Source of the DNA: Datisca glomerata
Taxonomy: Eukaryota > Streptophyta > Magnoliopsida > Cucurbitales > Datiscaceae
Assembly (NCBI GenBank): GCA_003255025.1
Contig: QANY01006259.1
Location: 1,109,664-1,173,663, forward strand
DNA: 64,000 nucleotides
Direction: 5' to 3'
Shown here: positions 1 to 12,284 of the stretch, one piece after another
Layout of the letters: each line of letters starts with the position of its first letter
How positions within the stretch are numbered: position 1 is the first letter of the stretch
Made by a program: the position numbers and the translations under genes
Notes under the pieces: model-generated
What the model saw: only the letters and a program-made list of their open reading frames with translations
Told to the model about the DNA's origin: nothing
Database searches by the model: none

Positions 1-751
1 CACTGCATGCGGAAGAGGAAATGATACGAGGAAGAACAAAACTGAAGTATGTTTCACTTTTATAGATGAGTATCAATTTTGTAAGTAAACCCCTTTCCTT
101 GAAACGTGTTTTTTCCCCTCTTTTGCACTTATGCAGGCAAGCAGGGAAGCAGATCGGCGGTGTGATTCAGTCAGCTTATAAAATTGAAAGACAAGCCAGT
201 GGTATGCAAACAGGGTCTCTTAAGTCTTAATATTGTTGCAATAAAACAATTTAACCGCTACCAATGATGCTTGATGCTTGTTCTCTTCGTCTTTCATGGT
301 TGCATCAGGTTTGAAAGACATCCTATCAGATCTTCCTAGAAGAGAAGCATCTCGATTCAGGACTCAAGTAAATTCTCTTGTTAAAGCTTAACAACTCATG
401 CTAATTCAAAAGATAAAAAGATAGGAAGTCCCTGACCAATGTAAATAATCTCTGTGAGAAAAGTATGGAGCCTCTGATTGGAGACAAGAGGGACTATTAT
501 GCAGATCATTACAAACTCATATTTTCCTCTTTCAGTATGTTTCGTCTATTAAACAATAATGTAGACAAAATTTGAGAACTACCCCACACATCCCTTCCAA
601 AAGAATTAACTGTATTCATAAACAACGTGTAGACTGATTTTGGACATAACTGGACGTGCAGGTTTCCAACCTTGCTTCCGAGGCAAAGCAAGAGAGGAAT
701 GCCCTGAGCAAAGAGGTCTCAAAAATTAGCAACTACGGGATATCAATATGA
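1..751 (+). CDS. 3' end of a conserved plant gene, RGS1-HXK1-interacting-protein-1-like (partial)
   Basis: Four exons can be joined in one frame: 1-46, 137-201, 309-367 and 662-751, with GT donors at 47, 202 and 368, AG acceptors before each exon, and TGA at 749-751. The joined C-terminus is about 66 residues, charged and helical in look. It includes KLKQAGKQIGGVIQSAYKIE, LPRREASRFRTQV, SNLASEAKQERNAL and a terminal SNYGISI. I recognise this as resembling the plant RHIP1 family (a small protein reported to bridge RGS1 and hexokinase 1 in sugar sensing), but the name is from memory and should be searched. The 5' part lies outside the window, so length and start are unknown. The splice phases agree at all three junctions and there is no internal stop, so the gene looks functional. 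The open frame antisense at 509-691 is a shadow. Confidence 0.72.
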
Positions 752-3216
752 GAATTCTAGCATCGGCATTGTTTGACTCACCTCATCTGACGAAGTTATA
801 CCCTTTTTGAAAGCTCAAGATAGGATTTTTTGAGTGAGATAAAGCTAAAGGAACAAAAGGTAACGTCAAATACCATTAATAATTTTAGATAAGGAAGCAA
901 TTTTCTTTTGAGAAACTTAGAATTGAGAACGCAAGGTTACAATTCAGTGAACGTAGCCACCATAACAGAGCTGCTATTATTATTCATGAACAACATATTT
1001 GAATTTCCTTGATTATGTATAAATCCTAGGTAGGGAAATGAAGAAATCATGAAAGACTGTATTTTCTACCTTTGGATGTACAAAGGAAAATAGTGGTAGG
1101 AATGTTGTACTAAAATAATTTTCTTCCCTTTCTCCTTATTCCTCCTAATCTGTTTCTCTTTCATGATACCAAGATCCCATAGTGTTTTTCATCCTTCACT
1201 TATTTTTGTGCTTTTCTTGATGGGTATGAACTACAAACCTTTTTCCAACTCTATATTATTATTCTGTCAATATTATTGCTCAGAATATACTTGCCTACTA
1301 TTGCTATATGCCCAAATTTGTATTTGGATACCAACGTGTCATGCCAGCTGAAATTAAACTTTATTTGTTTGACAACATTGTAATTGTCAAGTGTTAAGCC
1401 ACGACTTTAAATTTTGTGGAGAAAACAGAGAATATGGTTCAAACTTATAAGTTTTTGTGTGTGATTTTAACTTAAAAGAGTAATCATGTGTTAACTAAGA
1501 GTGATGATACCTAGCACTTATTATTACTATAACGTGGTACCACATGTGGCATGGGATTATATATTTATTTCATAAATAAAAGTAGATGATTGTTTGTTAG
1601 TTTCTAGTTCACACGTGATGTCAGATTAAATATACTCTTAAATTATAGTGGTGTTGCATTAAGATATTTTTCCGATAACCAATGTCATTGAGCAAGACTT
1701 CTTATGATGATGTGGATAATAAAGCAACGACTTGCATATTATAAATAATTACTTATGTAATGAGAAATAAAGAATTTAAGAAAATAAATTTAAGTATTTT
1801 ATCTATTAGGAGTTTTAATGCTCTGCATGATGCATATAAAATCGGATTTGTTAAGTTGAATTTGATAATTTCAGTAACATTATGAATAGCATTGTCCATT
1901 AAATAATATAGAAAATATAAAACGATTTTATTTCATAAATCTACCACATTTTTTTATAACTTATCTTATTAAAAATATATATTTATTTTTTTATAAATTA
2001 ATTTATAAAAATTTCTATGTTGTTAATAACGTAAATATTACATATTATTAATTTCAGAAATTACTATCAAACAAAATATTATTCTTTGAAATATAGATCT
2101 ATTGTTTATAAAAACAATCTTGAACCTCTAAGGGACATTCATTATATCCATGTCCTAATTACGTAGTGCTTTAAAACAATGTTTAACTTTATAAATAATT
2201 TATGAATTGAATTAAAAAAGATGCGAAAAACTAATTTCTACTATGATTTAAGGAGATTTAAAAAATGAAAAATGAAATCAAAAGTTTTTCTAGCATAAAT
2301 ATTGCATAATATCAATTTCAGAAATTTCTAACAAGCAAATTATTATTCTTTGCAATCTAAATTTTATTTTATAAAACTATCTTGAATCTTTACGATCATT
2401 CATGTTATTCATGTCCTAATCCCATCATATTGTAAATAATATTTAATTTTTTAAATGATTTATAAAAGTTTCATTATGTAAATGAATTAAATTAAAAAAG
2501 AAGTGAAATGATAAATCTCTACTATGATTTATGGTCACTTGAAGATTGAAAAATTAGAAGTTTCTCCCCTTTTAAGTATTTTCTAGATTAGACTGAATAT
2601 TTAACACATACTTTAAGGTCATATACAATACACATGATCTATAATTACGCGGTTCGAATAAATCGTGTTTAGTTTCATGAAATGTTTATTCGAATATCTA
2701 AATTCTAATTGAAAAATGAAAATGCGATTGACAAACCTGGATTATAGTTTAATATTTCTACTACTTAAGCAATATTAAAGTTCTGGAAAGAGTATTTGAA
2801 GAACCACAACTAAATGGTTATTTTACAAAAAAGCTAAAAAAATTTAAAAGCGAGAAATGTATTAAGATAAAATGATCGAGCAAAAGAAGATTCATAAAGT
2901 GAATCAACTTGGATGCATAAAACTCATTTTACACTTTAAATTACAGTTGAAGGTTTAAGTCACAAATTTCAAAGCATAACTTTCTAACTTTTAAGTTGAA
3001 TTTGAAGAAAGATGGGCTTCTATTTATAATAGAAAAATTCTTGTTTGATGTAGATCACGAATCTCATAAATGCAAGGAAAACCAATCGTTGTCCATCAAA
3101 TGCAAGGTTCATAACACTGGTAACGAGAGTGTTTATTGGGAAAATGGTGCCAGGAGGAAGGGTGGGAGTTACTTCAAAAAAGTACATGAACGTGCTATTT
3201 AAGGGTTATAAAATGA
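752..3216. other. AT-rich spacer with a degenerate direct duplication
   Basis: The first few hundred bases are presumably the 3' UTR of the upstream gene. No gene or RNA is seen in the rest. Bases about 2045-2255 and 2315-2535 are diverged direct copies offset by about 270 bp: both run from ATTTCAGAAATT through TATTATTCTTTG and CATGTCCTAAT to CTACTATGATTTA. The open frames at 1163-1351 and 2996-3202 resemble nothing known. Confidence 0.6.
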
Positions 3217-3790
3217 CTAGTTGGAAACTACATGCGTTGTATGTTATCTCTAGATTTTAGTTTATGAAATTTGATTTGAATAAATTACTTTTTATTAGTG
3301 ATATCGAATACAAAATATTATTAAAAAACATAATTTTATTAGATAAGTACCTCATGGTATATAATGTTTTTTGGACGTTTTCTCTAGGTTTTCAAGCCTC
3401 TTGAAAATGAAACACATAGTCGTCCATGAGAGAATATATGTTGTGGGAGATGTATTCTGATATGAAGTATCGTTTGTCCTTGTGCTTTGTTAATAGTAAT
3501 TGCAAAACAAAGGCGATTTAAGAATCGTTTTATGATGAATTTGAATAGATATCCTTCATCATTTGTTGGGCTCAAAAGTATTCGTGCAAGGAATACTTGT
3601 TTAATTTCATGTTGCCCAGTAGTTGTTTCTGCATGAATGACATGATTCTTGAATGCGTGACAAACCATTCTACTGCCCTTGCAAAGACCGTTGGAAAGAT
3701 CTAAATTCCTCAAGAGCATTATCGAACAATTTTTTTCAACTCTAATCTATGAGGTGGAATGCCATTAGGTACAATCTGTTGAGGAACTCC
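3217..3790 (-). mobile_element. Helitron remnant: PIF1-like helicase C-terminus plus 3' terminus
   Basis: The minus strand at 3384-3719 encodes about 110 residues of the C-terminal part of a Helitron RepHel PIF1/Pif1-type DNA helicase. Family hallmarks are MLLRNLDLSNGLCKGSRMVC, VIHAETTTGQH and the very conserved AITINKAQGQT (helicase motif VI region), ending in SHGRLCVSFSRG. Upstream at about 3720-3775 the same protein continues as NGIPPHRLELKK in another frame, so there is a 1-nt frameshift. The rest of the helicase and the Rep domain are missing. About 165 bp past the helicase end, the minus strand shows a plausible Helitron 3' terminus: a small hairpin around ACATACAACGCATGT, then AGTTTCCAA and CTAG, followed by T (CTAG at 3217-3220). 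The autonomous protein would unwind DNA for rolling-circle transposition; this copy is dead. Helicase identity is strong; the terminus and the 3790 limit are inferred. Confidence 0.75.
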
Positions 3791-4639
3791 TGGTGAGGCT
3801 TGTAGACCCTGAGCTTGTTATCTCTTCAGTTTATTTTTTTTCTCGATTGACTAATTCGCGTCTCTTCAGTTTGTCTTTTCTTTTTCAATTGATTGGATAG
3901 CTGAATATTTCTTATCATATTTTCTTGTGAGAGCATGGAATACGTAGTTCACTTAGTTTGATTTTTCATATTTGAGAATTTGATTATTACATTTATTAGC
4001 AAATAATAGATTTTATAAGTTACTGACTAAAAAACCTGAAAGATATAACTTTTTGAACTAAAAGTACTTTTAATATTTAATATTAATTTTTTTATTTAAA
4101 GATATATATTATTCTAACATACTTGTGGTTTTTAAGCACACATCGTGTAAAATAAATATTAAAGTAAAAATATTGTTACAATAAGTTTGAATATAGTTAA
4201 TACGTGAATAAAAAAGAACTATCTACATAGTGCTCGGTAGATAATTTTAAAAAATTATATTTGCTGCAACGTCGAAGTTAATTAATTTAGAATGACACAC
4301 TTTGTAAATTTTATAAAAGGGTCATTTTTTGTTTCTTTTACTTGTTTATATTATCTAAATTAAATTTATTTTGAAAATAAATGATGAGATTTCATTAATA
4401 ATTTTTCTATCATGAGCCTCTACATGACTAACAATCATGATATGTTAAAATATTTCACAGCTTACCTTAAATTTATGTGGACTCTTATGGTTTTTTTATA
4501 TTATAGATTTGTAGATTATATTTGACTCATTGTTATAATCATAAACAAAAGGTCTGATGCCTATAAGGAAAAGGTCCATTGTTATAATCATTTGATAAAT
4601 GATGATTCTAATTAAGATAGAAGAAACCCTAATTTACGC
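3791..4639. other. AT-rich spacer, nothing recognised
   Basis: There is no credible reading frame, RNA or element terminus. The left boundary with the Helitron remnant is uncertain because the element's 5' end was not found. Confidence 0.5.
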
Positions 4640-5015
4640 CTAATATCTGCCTAATACCTATCTCCTCTCCCTACCTCGCGACCACCAGTGCCTTCCTCGT
4701 CTCCCTCATCTCCCTCATCTCTACCTTGTCTCTCACTCCCTCGTCTCCCTCATCTCTCCCTCCCTTCGAGTTGAAAGCTGTTTGTCTCTCCCTTTGAGTT
4801 GAAAGCTTCTCGTCTCTCCTTCGTCTGTCCCTCGTATCCCTCCTCTCAACCTAGTTAAAAGCTTCTCTGCCTCTCTCATCTCTCCCTCGTCTTAGATTTG
4901 GTTCCCACTGCATCTCTATTTCTTTGTCTCCGTAGTCCGTTAAAGCCCTCTATTTACCTCTCTCTCAGCTCGAGCTCGAGTTCATCTCCTCTCTCTCTGT
5001 CTCTCAGTCAAATGG
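4640..5015 (+). repeat. Polypyrimidine tract with repeated modules
   Basis: About 370 bp are dominated by C and T on the plus strand, in sharp contrast to the AT-rich flanks. Repeated modules such as GAGTTGAAAGCT and CTCATCTCTCCCTC recur several times. The tract is followed by GAAGGTAATTTAGGG at about 5028, which looks like a splice donor, so it could be the 5' leader of a lost or captured gene. No coding exon was found to go with it. It may equally be simple-sequence expansion. Confidence 0.5.
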
Positions 5016-6384
5016 TTTATTCTCTTTGAAGGTAATTTAGGGTTTCAAATTTGAAAATTGATATAGGGTAATTTTATTTGTTCCTATAGATTTAGGGTAA
5101 TTCTATTTGTTGAGGTTGATTCTTGTTGGTTCTGGCTTGTTCTTGTTATTCAGATTGTTTGTTCAGATTATTTGTTCAAATTGAATCTTTGGGAAAACTG
5201 AATGGAGGTTGGTGCTTGGAGTAATGGATAATGTATTGCGTAGCATTGAGTATTGATGCTTTTAATTACGCTACCTCTTTGTCTATTAGGATCAATCTCA
5301 TATCGTCCAGTATTTGTGCTGCTTTGGTATACGAATGATTTTAGCCTTAATGCACCACTCCACTTCAAAGGGAGACAATTCATGTATGAGCTTTGGCTTC
5401 ATTACAGAAAAATAACACGGTTCTGGTACAAAACAATAAATAGATCAATCAATTAGAAATTTTTGTTTATTTAAAATGAATGCTCTTATCATATAAAGGA
5501 TAAAAATAAAATCAAGTACTGTTGTTACCTCAGCAATCACAAAGGGATGAGATTGCTTCTTTAGCACTTTCATCCATCAACTTGTCTTTTTTTTTTTTAA
5601 ATACATGATCTGAATGAGAACCTGAAGGTATAAAAAATGAATAGACCAATTCGTTGAGCATGTTAAAGCCTTGTAATTGTTTGAATTAGGATCTATGAAT
5701 TTATAATAAATCCTAAAACTGGTTCGGACTATGTTCTCTAAATTTGCTTAATGGACAATTTTTTTGGGATGGTATGTGATGATAATAAGACATAAACTTA
5801 ACAAAATTGACCATTAAATTTCCTGAAACGTGGGGCCTTCCATAACAGTCGGTTAGAAATTATACAAAAAAATGAAAACAATTCATTATTAGTAAAAGAT
5901 AAGGAATTTTACAGGAAACGGGAGGGGAGCGTAATAGACTAATTAATTCTTTAGGTAGTAGAACATGAAAGATTCAATGTATGAATGAATTTGTATCAAC
6001 AAATTGGATTTACTTATAATAAGTGTAAGTTTCAAATAGTTTAAATATGGATGGATTAAATTGTCTAAAAAAGATTCTCAAGGCGTGCGACTTTTATGCA
6101 TCTTTTAATATATTATAGATTATAAATATATATGTCCATGAAAAATAATTTGAATTAAAGAGAGTAAATCAACGTACCTAATAGTTTTTAAAAAAGATTC
6201 ATTTAATGTGCTTAAAATTAATTTTTCATTAAGTTTTATGATATTCTTGTATTCATGCCACCTATAATAAGTAGCTAGAGAAATACATGGGTAAGTTGAA
6301 ACTTATCTTTGTTTTTAGATAATAAAGGAGAAAAAGTCTTTAAAATTATTAATTTAAACAAAAAAGTTGAAAACTCTTAAATAA

Positions 6385-6412
6385 TTAGTAAGAAGCCTGT
6401 GCTCTGCTCGGG
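6385..6412 (-). mobile_element. Degenerate Helitron-like 3' terminus
   Basis: The minus strand reads CCCGAGCAGAGCACAGG, a decayed hairpin, then CTTCTTA and CTAA followed by T. This fits the Helitron 3' rule (hairpin, short spacer, CTRR, insertion before T). The stem has mismatches and no 5' partner was found, so the call is weak. Confidence 0.3.
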
Positions 6413-7215
6413 ATTATCAAAAAATAAATTTAAAAACGATAAACTTTAATCATACTATATATAAATAGAATAATTCATAATAATTATAATTTTGATGAAA
6501 TATAAAACAGATCCATATTAATTTGTGTACAATTTAATAAATGTTTTGCTAAATTTTGAGATTGAATAAACATTTTATCAAATAAAATAAAACTATAAAA
6601 GAACTGATTTAATAAAAAATATTGAGAATAAATTGGAAAAAATCTGTATACGTGCTCATAGGCAATGACTCGTATATTTTTCTTCTTAGAATTAAATTTG
6701 GTTTCAAAAATTAAAAACTCATTACTGATACCACATAAATATGGTAAAAAATTAAATTAAAATATCGTTGGCCGGAATTTGTTTTGTTAGACTTTTTAAT
6801 ACTTCTATTATCCCCAACGGTCAACAATTATGCTTGAATAAATATCTAACAAAATATCTCACCATTTGAAAAGAATTAGACGAATTAGACAAATTGAAAT
6901 ACACATAAAAAACTCATTTAGATACGTGACTCATTTAGTTTTTTTTTTTTTATAATCATGAAAGAATATCATCACAATGAGATACAACACACATTATTTA
7001 AATTCTCTCTTTACATACACTAAGAATTGGACTATTGAGAGAGAATGAGAGTCTATCATTCTCCCTCTTTAGGTTTTTCTATTTATTGATGTAGAAGAAG
7101 AATTGAAAAGTCCATTAGTTTATTTATTGACGTAGAAAAAGAAATTAAAAAGTACGTCCAATATTATTAGAGAGAATATTAGACTTTTCAACTTTTGTAC
7201 AATTATAATTAAAAT

Positions 7216-7241
7216 AATATATATATATATATATATATATT
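7216..7241. repeat. TA microsatellite
   Basis: An uninterrupted run of alternating T and A lies inside AT-rich spacer; no associated gene is seen. Confidence 0.85.
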
Positions 7242-9199
7242 AAATGTGACATGAGATGAGAATATTTTTTAGACTGTTTTATCCAGTCTATAATTCATTT
7301 ATTCTAATATTACCCTTTTGAAAGTTTATAAAGCTCCATCCTATTGGTTGAAACCTATATTTAAAATTGCATTTAACCCATTAATAAAATAATACCGGTT
7401 TCGGATAGATTCATCGTTGATGATTCTTAAGAAGTTCTAACAATCATTGGACAAAATAAACTCTTCATATTTTCTACTCAGTTTAAGCCCATCAGTTTTG
7501 AATTCATTGTATTGCTCAATTGCATGTAAGGTTTGGTCCTCATTCTTCAAATGTGTACAATACCCATTTGGTTTTCAAATTCGTGGTTTATATGCAGCTA
7601 TTCATTTGTGTTATAATACCCATTTGGGTGATTGCAAAAGGACTTCGTTTGTCCTTCTTCCTAATTAACTGTATGTTTCCAGTTTTTTTTTTTTTGTCTT
7701 CTCTTTAATAAATTTCATGCTTGGCTTGTAAAAGACAGTTTTGGTAAACCATTATGCTTGCAAATGATTTTTGTGAAACTTAAACTGAATATACAAATGA
7801 TTTTTGTGGATTTCTCTACACTTCTATATTTTGACCATGCTTCTTCTTGATCTATTCTATGAAATATGCATGTATGCGCAGGTGTGTTATATATATGGTT
7901 AAGGCATTGAGTTTAGTTTTACCTGCTTTTTAATTCTTTTTACATCATGTAATTACGGCGAATTCAAACAAAATAAATACATATATGTCAACAGAGAAAT
8001 GTGAGTTTAAGAATGCATAATCTATACTAGCTCATACGCATTAGATTAATGTGTTTTAGAGTCTGAGTGATATGAGAAGGCAATATTTAATATCATTTAA
8101 AATGTAAATCAATTTAACATGTTATTTCTATTATAGTTCATTAATTCTTTTTATTCTTTCCCGAATATTAAGATGTTGAAAAATCGAGAGAATGCAAGGT
8201 AATAACTTAATTATTTGTTTTGCTATTAGCTTCTCTTAGTGTGAAACTTCTAAATCTTACATATTCATGTCAATGACTTCCGGAATTAACGTGATGAACA
8301 ACTAAAACTATAATCTCTTTAGAGATCATTATCTCACAATGACTGTGTGGAGAAACGGATTGCATTTTTTGATTACTGGTTAGTTTTTTTTCTCATTTGT
8401 ATAGACAATAAAATAAGTTGTATGTAAAAAGTGTATTTGTGTATTAAAGCCTTCCCTTTTCTTCGAGAAAATGAGGATCCGGACAAAATCGATGAAACGG
8501 AAGAAATCTGAGTGGATGAAAAGAAAAAACAAAGGATGAATTCCACTTTAAAAGGACATACTATAAAAATTTCAAAAATAAAAAATAAGACCTGTTTATG
8601 AAATAGATAAAAAAAAGAAAAAAAATAGAATTATAAATTAAAAAAAAAAGTAGTAAATTAGTAGAAAAATGAAGACATAAGATAAATACAAGGAGATATA
8701 AGAAGAGATTCGACCACCCCTATATATATAGTACTTTCTCCTAAAAAAATTAATAATACCGACCACATTTGTAATTCCACCAATTACTCGTCTATAAAAA
8801 AATGAGTTAATTCAACTAATTCTTTTATATCCCAATTAAAGATATTCTATAAAAATCATCTATGTAACCACGATTACATGACCAATCATATATTGCATTT
8901 ATATTTTTTCCAAAAGAATTATCGTAGGAAAACATTTAAGAAATGAATTAGGAAAGTAAATTTTTTGTAAAGATGCTTTTATATAAATTTTTGTAAAGAT
9001 GCTTTTATGTTTATCTTTCTCATTACAAGTTCTACATAAATATATATTTTGTATTGATTACAATTATTTAGAAGAGATTATTTAATAAATATCATAATCA
9101 ATTAATTATCCTAATGAAATTTAATATTATTAGTAAATAACATAATCAACTAATTTGCCTAATCAATTATATATAGGTTTCTTTTATTTGTCCATTTTT

Positions 9200-10122
9200 A
9201 TGATTATCAAAACTTGTTTGAGTCTCCGGAAAATATGGGCGATTTTGGTGTGGTGGTGCTTCTGTTGGTATGGGCGATTTGGTGTGGTGGTACTTCTGTT
9301 GGTAAGCCATAAAGGTTATTCCAGATCTGGTTTTCTTCCTTGAGCGTGTGTAAACTTTCACAGTATTCGGGAGCTTCGTGACTGGGTTTTGATGCTGATT
9401 TTTGTGTTTGAGGTCGTCAGCGTTTCTTTCGGGGCTTTGTCCCATATACAAGCAAAAGAAGGATACTGGCATTGTTCAGAGAATGACCGCATCTTTCTAT
9501 CACCGGCTTGATTTTTCGTGCTCTGTACCTTATGGCTGCCCAAGGTCCTATTTCCCTTCACTTTCTTCCTTAGGCGTAGGGAAAGTCTCTAGTTTTGAGG
9601 TCAGCGATGTTCGGGACAAAAGAGTTGTACTAGGTGAGTCATATATCCTGGGACTCACCACTACTGATGGGGTACTGGTGAGGTCTCTCATTTTGGTCAT
9701 TTCGTGTTATTGGTTGTTGTTTTCAATCTTAGTTTTGGCTGTTTAGTAGTTGCGATATTGGTTCGTTATATGTTTGGTTATTGGTGCACCTATTGTAGTT
9801 ATTGAGGTCTTAACTTTTGGTGGATTGTGTAGGTTTTGATAGATAGGTTGTCGTTGTTGTGCTCTGTTTAGGTGTTGATCTCCTTGGTTTGATCGTTCTG
9901 TGTTTTTCCTTGCTGTGAGATTCATGTTGTATCTCTTTTGCGGTTTGTTTGTTTTAGATTGTCTTGTTTACTCCTTGTTTAGGTAGTAGAATGTATATTT
10001 ATTGAATATCTAGCTCTGAGCTATAGCGTTATAGTGTGTGTTATTACATGTTGTATGCCCCTTATAACTAGTGTAATTCTTTTGGTTAATATATTTTTTA
10101 TCTTTGACAACAAAAAAAAAAA
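9200..10122 (+). mobile_element. Probable 5'-truncated LINE 3' region with A tail
   Basis: A block richer in G and T than its flanks ends in TTGGTTAATATATT, TTTATCTTTGACAAC and a run of 11 A at 10112-10122. This is the usual look of the 3' end of plant L1-type LINEs. Near its left side two near-identical 35-bp units stand in tandem (about 9237-9307), built on GGCGATTTGGTGTGGTGGT and CTTCTGTTGGTA. The open frame at 9402-9746 (114 codons) has no recognisable reverse transcriptase or endonuclease motif, so only UTR-like sequence is present. The LINE call rests on the tail context alone, and a different poly(A)-ended retrocopy is possible. Confidence 0.42.
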
Positions 10123-10165
10123 GTTTTAAATTGTTGATGAAACAATATTGCTTCTGATATTTTGT

Positions 10166-10349
10166 TTTTAATCGATATTCAAAATCATTCCATTCCGGAT
10201 ACCTTTCTCTATCAAAATATCGGATTTCTAAATTTTCATAGGGCCCCCCTGAAATTCCTTCCAAAGCATGTTGAATAATTTGTATGGATTCTGTCGTTTC
10301 ACCAAGTCTGTCTAAATAACGAGCTAATGAATCTCCTTCTTTTTGCCAC
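10166..10349 (-). pseudogene. ndhH: Nuclear insertion of plastid ndhH (fragment)
   Basis: The minus strand carries about 61 in-frame codons matching the C-terminal half of the plastid NAD(P)H dehydrogenase subunit [56 protein letters not shown]. The match starts abruptly at about 10349 and stops after FEYR at about 10166, where plastid ndhH would continue with ISKKPSPTFE. It is a short plastid-derived insertion (NUPT), several residues diverged but still open, and without any promoter. In plastids the protein is part of the NDH complex of cyclic electron flow; this copy cannot encode it. It sits right beside the A tail at 10122. Confidence 0.88.
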
Positions 10350-10834
10350 TAATAAATTAGTTCATGTTTATCTCTTAATTTTTAAATAATTTTAATTAAT
10401 CTGAGTAGATGACTTTTAGTTGTTTAATCTACATTTATTATTACTGAAAGAATGTTGTAATGCGAATGAGCAGGCGATCTACATGTCTATGGACCGGCTG
10501 CATCATGAGGAATGAGTTACTAACTAGAGAAGAAGAATCAAGTGAACGAAGAAGATCAATTGAGATGGATGTGCTTTTAGGTGGAGAAAATAATATACTT
10601 TTTGGGTTGCAAGTCGCGTACTTGCCACGTGATAATAGTAAAACTAACGTGTAATTTGCAGATCATAGGAAAATTTAACATTCTTAATTTTTCAGTTTAT
10701 TTCCAATTCATCACCTATTAGTTCTACAATTAATATAGTTATAAAAATGTATAGTTTGTTATGATTATATAATAGATTCATGAATATTCATAGTAATCTT
10801 CTTTCAATAAATTATTAGATGTAATTTTATAAAA
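10350..10834. other. Spacer with one unassigned open stretch
   Basis: The plus-strand frame at 10460-10654 follows an AG acceptor-like GAGCAG and encodes an acidic-basic stretch (TREEESSERRRSIEMDVLL). I do not recognise it and see no exon partner. Nothing else is found here. Confidence 0.4.
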
Positions 10835-10861
10835 TACGTAACGCACGTACTATAAGACTAG
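10835..10861 (+). mobile_element. Helitron-like 3' terminus
   Basis: A perfect 5-bp stem (TACGT, loop AACGC, ACGTA at 10835-10849), an 8-nt spacer CTATAAGA, then CTAG at 10858-10861 and T next. This is the textbook layout of a Helitron 3' end. It shares the AACGCA core and the same spacing to CTAG with the end at 3217. The 5' end of the element was not found. Confidence 0.5.
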
Positions 10862-11539
10862 TATATATAAAGTTGGGTACGAACATCTTTCATTGTGAAA
10901 GTGTCCATACCCAACTTTTGTCATGTGTCGTGATGATGTTCAACATTAATCACTAATTAATTTAGTGGATTATTTTGTATGAATAATTTATTTAATAGAT
11001 TGATTAATATTGGAATGTGCAACTCAATTAAAATCTTTGATATTATTTCTTTGCGTTTTAACTCTTAGTTCTTCTCTTCATTATTGCTATGATTTGCGTA
11101 TTAATATTCTTAAGATTTTTACTGATTCTTTATATTATTATTTTAATTATGGACAATTAATTATAAATGAAAAAAATCTAAAAGGTTCTTTTTTACGTAT
11201 ATATCATTTTCAAAGAAGAACCTTTTGGAATATCTTTTTTCTATTTATAATCAATAATGAAAATAATAATATAAAAATCAGTTAAATTTTAAGAATATTA
11301 ATAGGCAAATTATAAACATAATGAAGAGAAGAATTAAATGTTAAAACATCAAGAAATAACTCAAAGCTTTTAATTGAGTTACACGTTCCAATATTAACCA
11401 ATTTATTAAATGAATTATTCATACAAAATAATCAAATAAACTAATTAGTAACTAATGTCGAACATCATTATGATACATGTCAAAGTTGAGTATGGACACT
11501 TGACGCAATGAATGATGTTCATACCTAACTTTATATACA
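10862..11539. mobile_element. Long foldback (inverted-repeat) element, MITE-like
   Basis: Two arms of roughly 330 bp are inverted copies of each other. The left arm starts TATATAAAGTTGGGTACGAA and the right arm, read on the minus strand, starts TATATAAAGTTAGGTATGAA. Inner matches include CCAATATTAA, AACTCAATTAAAA, AGAAGAG...ATTA and, next to the loop, AAAAGGTTCTTTTTT against AAGAAGAACCTTTT. The loop is only a few tens of bases (about 11188-11208). The whole unit could fold into one very long hairpin with scattered mismatches. No transposase is present. It begins exactly at the Helitron-like end at 10861. The open frame at 11010-11285 simply runs across arm and loop. Confidence 0.8.
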
Positions 11540-12284
11540 TGATTTTTTGTGTATTTAATTTTAAGTTTAAAGATAGTGCAAAAAAATTAACAGGTAGTTA
11601 ATGTGGGGAATAAAAAACGTCCACTTCCGATGAGATTTGTAGGAATGGGCAATACTTCTCCCCTAAAGGAGGGACCGCATTAAGTTCAAACCAAAAGTAC
11701 TTCACCATGAACCAACCCTCTTAGGACCTAGGCCACCATGATGTAACCATGACTGACCTAACCATGATGGTAAAGGTTCCCACTCTGATCGAGGTCACCA
11801 TGATAACCGACATCACCCGTATAAGGTAATATCAGGTTTGTTAAAAGGGATAAGATCATAACAAACATCTTCAGATTCAAAGGATATTCTCCATAAGTAT
11901 CTTCATTCCTTATAAGAATAAGGAAAAGATACATCGAACTTGAATAATTAATTGATGCAAAATCAATATAAATATATGATGACCTACATTTCAAATATTT
12001 CATTGTCTTGATTGTCGGAATATATTAAGATCAACATCACACCAATATCAAAATAATCCTTCGGTGATTTTTTTTACACGACATTCATTATATCATGACG
12101 CTTGATATTTCGATTGATCATAGACGTTTAGCATTTACGATTATATAATATTGTGTAAAAATAGTTGTCTCACTTCTAAGTATCATAGATAGTATAGATA
12201 AAAACAAATTAAAATACGCACGACATTTATCCCCAGCATTTTCAGTACAGGCCGGCAAAAATTTGCGGTTATCAAAGAGAGCCA
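11540..12284. other. Upstream region of the fibrillin gene, partly LTR-like
   Basis: About 11600-12010 holds repeats of ACCATGATG/ACCATGACTG type and a stretch (AGAATAAGGAAAAGATAC, then TGATGCAAAATCAATATAAA) that reads like LTR sequence of a gypsy element, but no ends were found. The promoter of the gene at 12285 must lie within the last few hundred bases; an AT-rich TATATAATATTG at about 12143 is a possible TATA region, although it is rather far upstream. Confidence 0.35.

Larger units (their letters stand above)
5016..9199. other. Long AT-rich intergenic region with small local duplications
   Basis: No gene is supported. Open frames at 5168-5456 and 7447-7708 are short and unlike any family I know. 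Structures seen: a Helitron-like 3' end at 6385 (separate entry), a pair of about 58-bp near-tandem copies at 7077-7170 built on TTTATTGA(T/C)GTAGAA, a TA microsatellite at about 7216-7241, two copies of AATACCCATTTGG at about 7559 and 7615, and a 24-bp tandem copy around TTTTTGTAAAGATGCTTTTA at 8959-9008. Confidence 0.5.

Noticed and set aside
10010..10264. 84-codon minus-strand frame as one gene
   Set aside because: Its first half is plastid ndhH and its second half runs across spacer and the LINE A tail, so it is a chance fusion.
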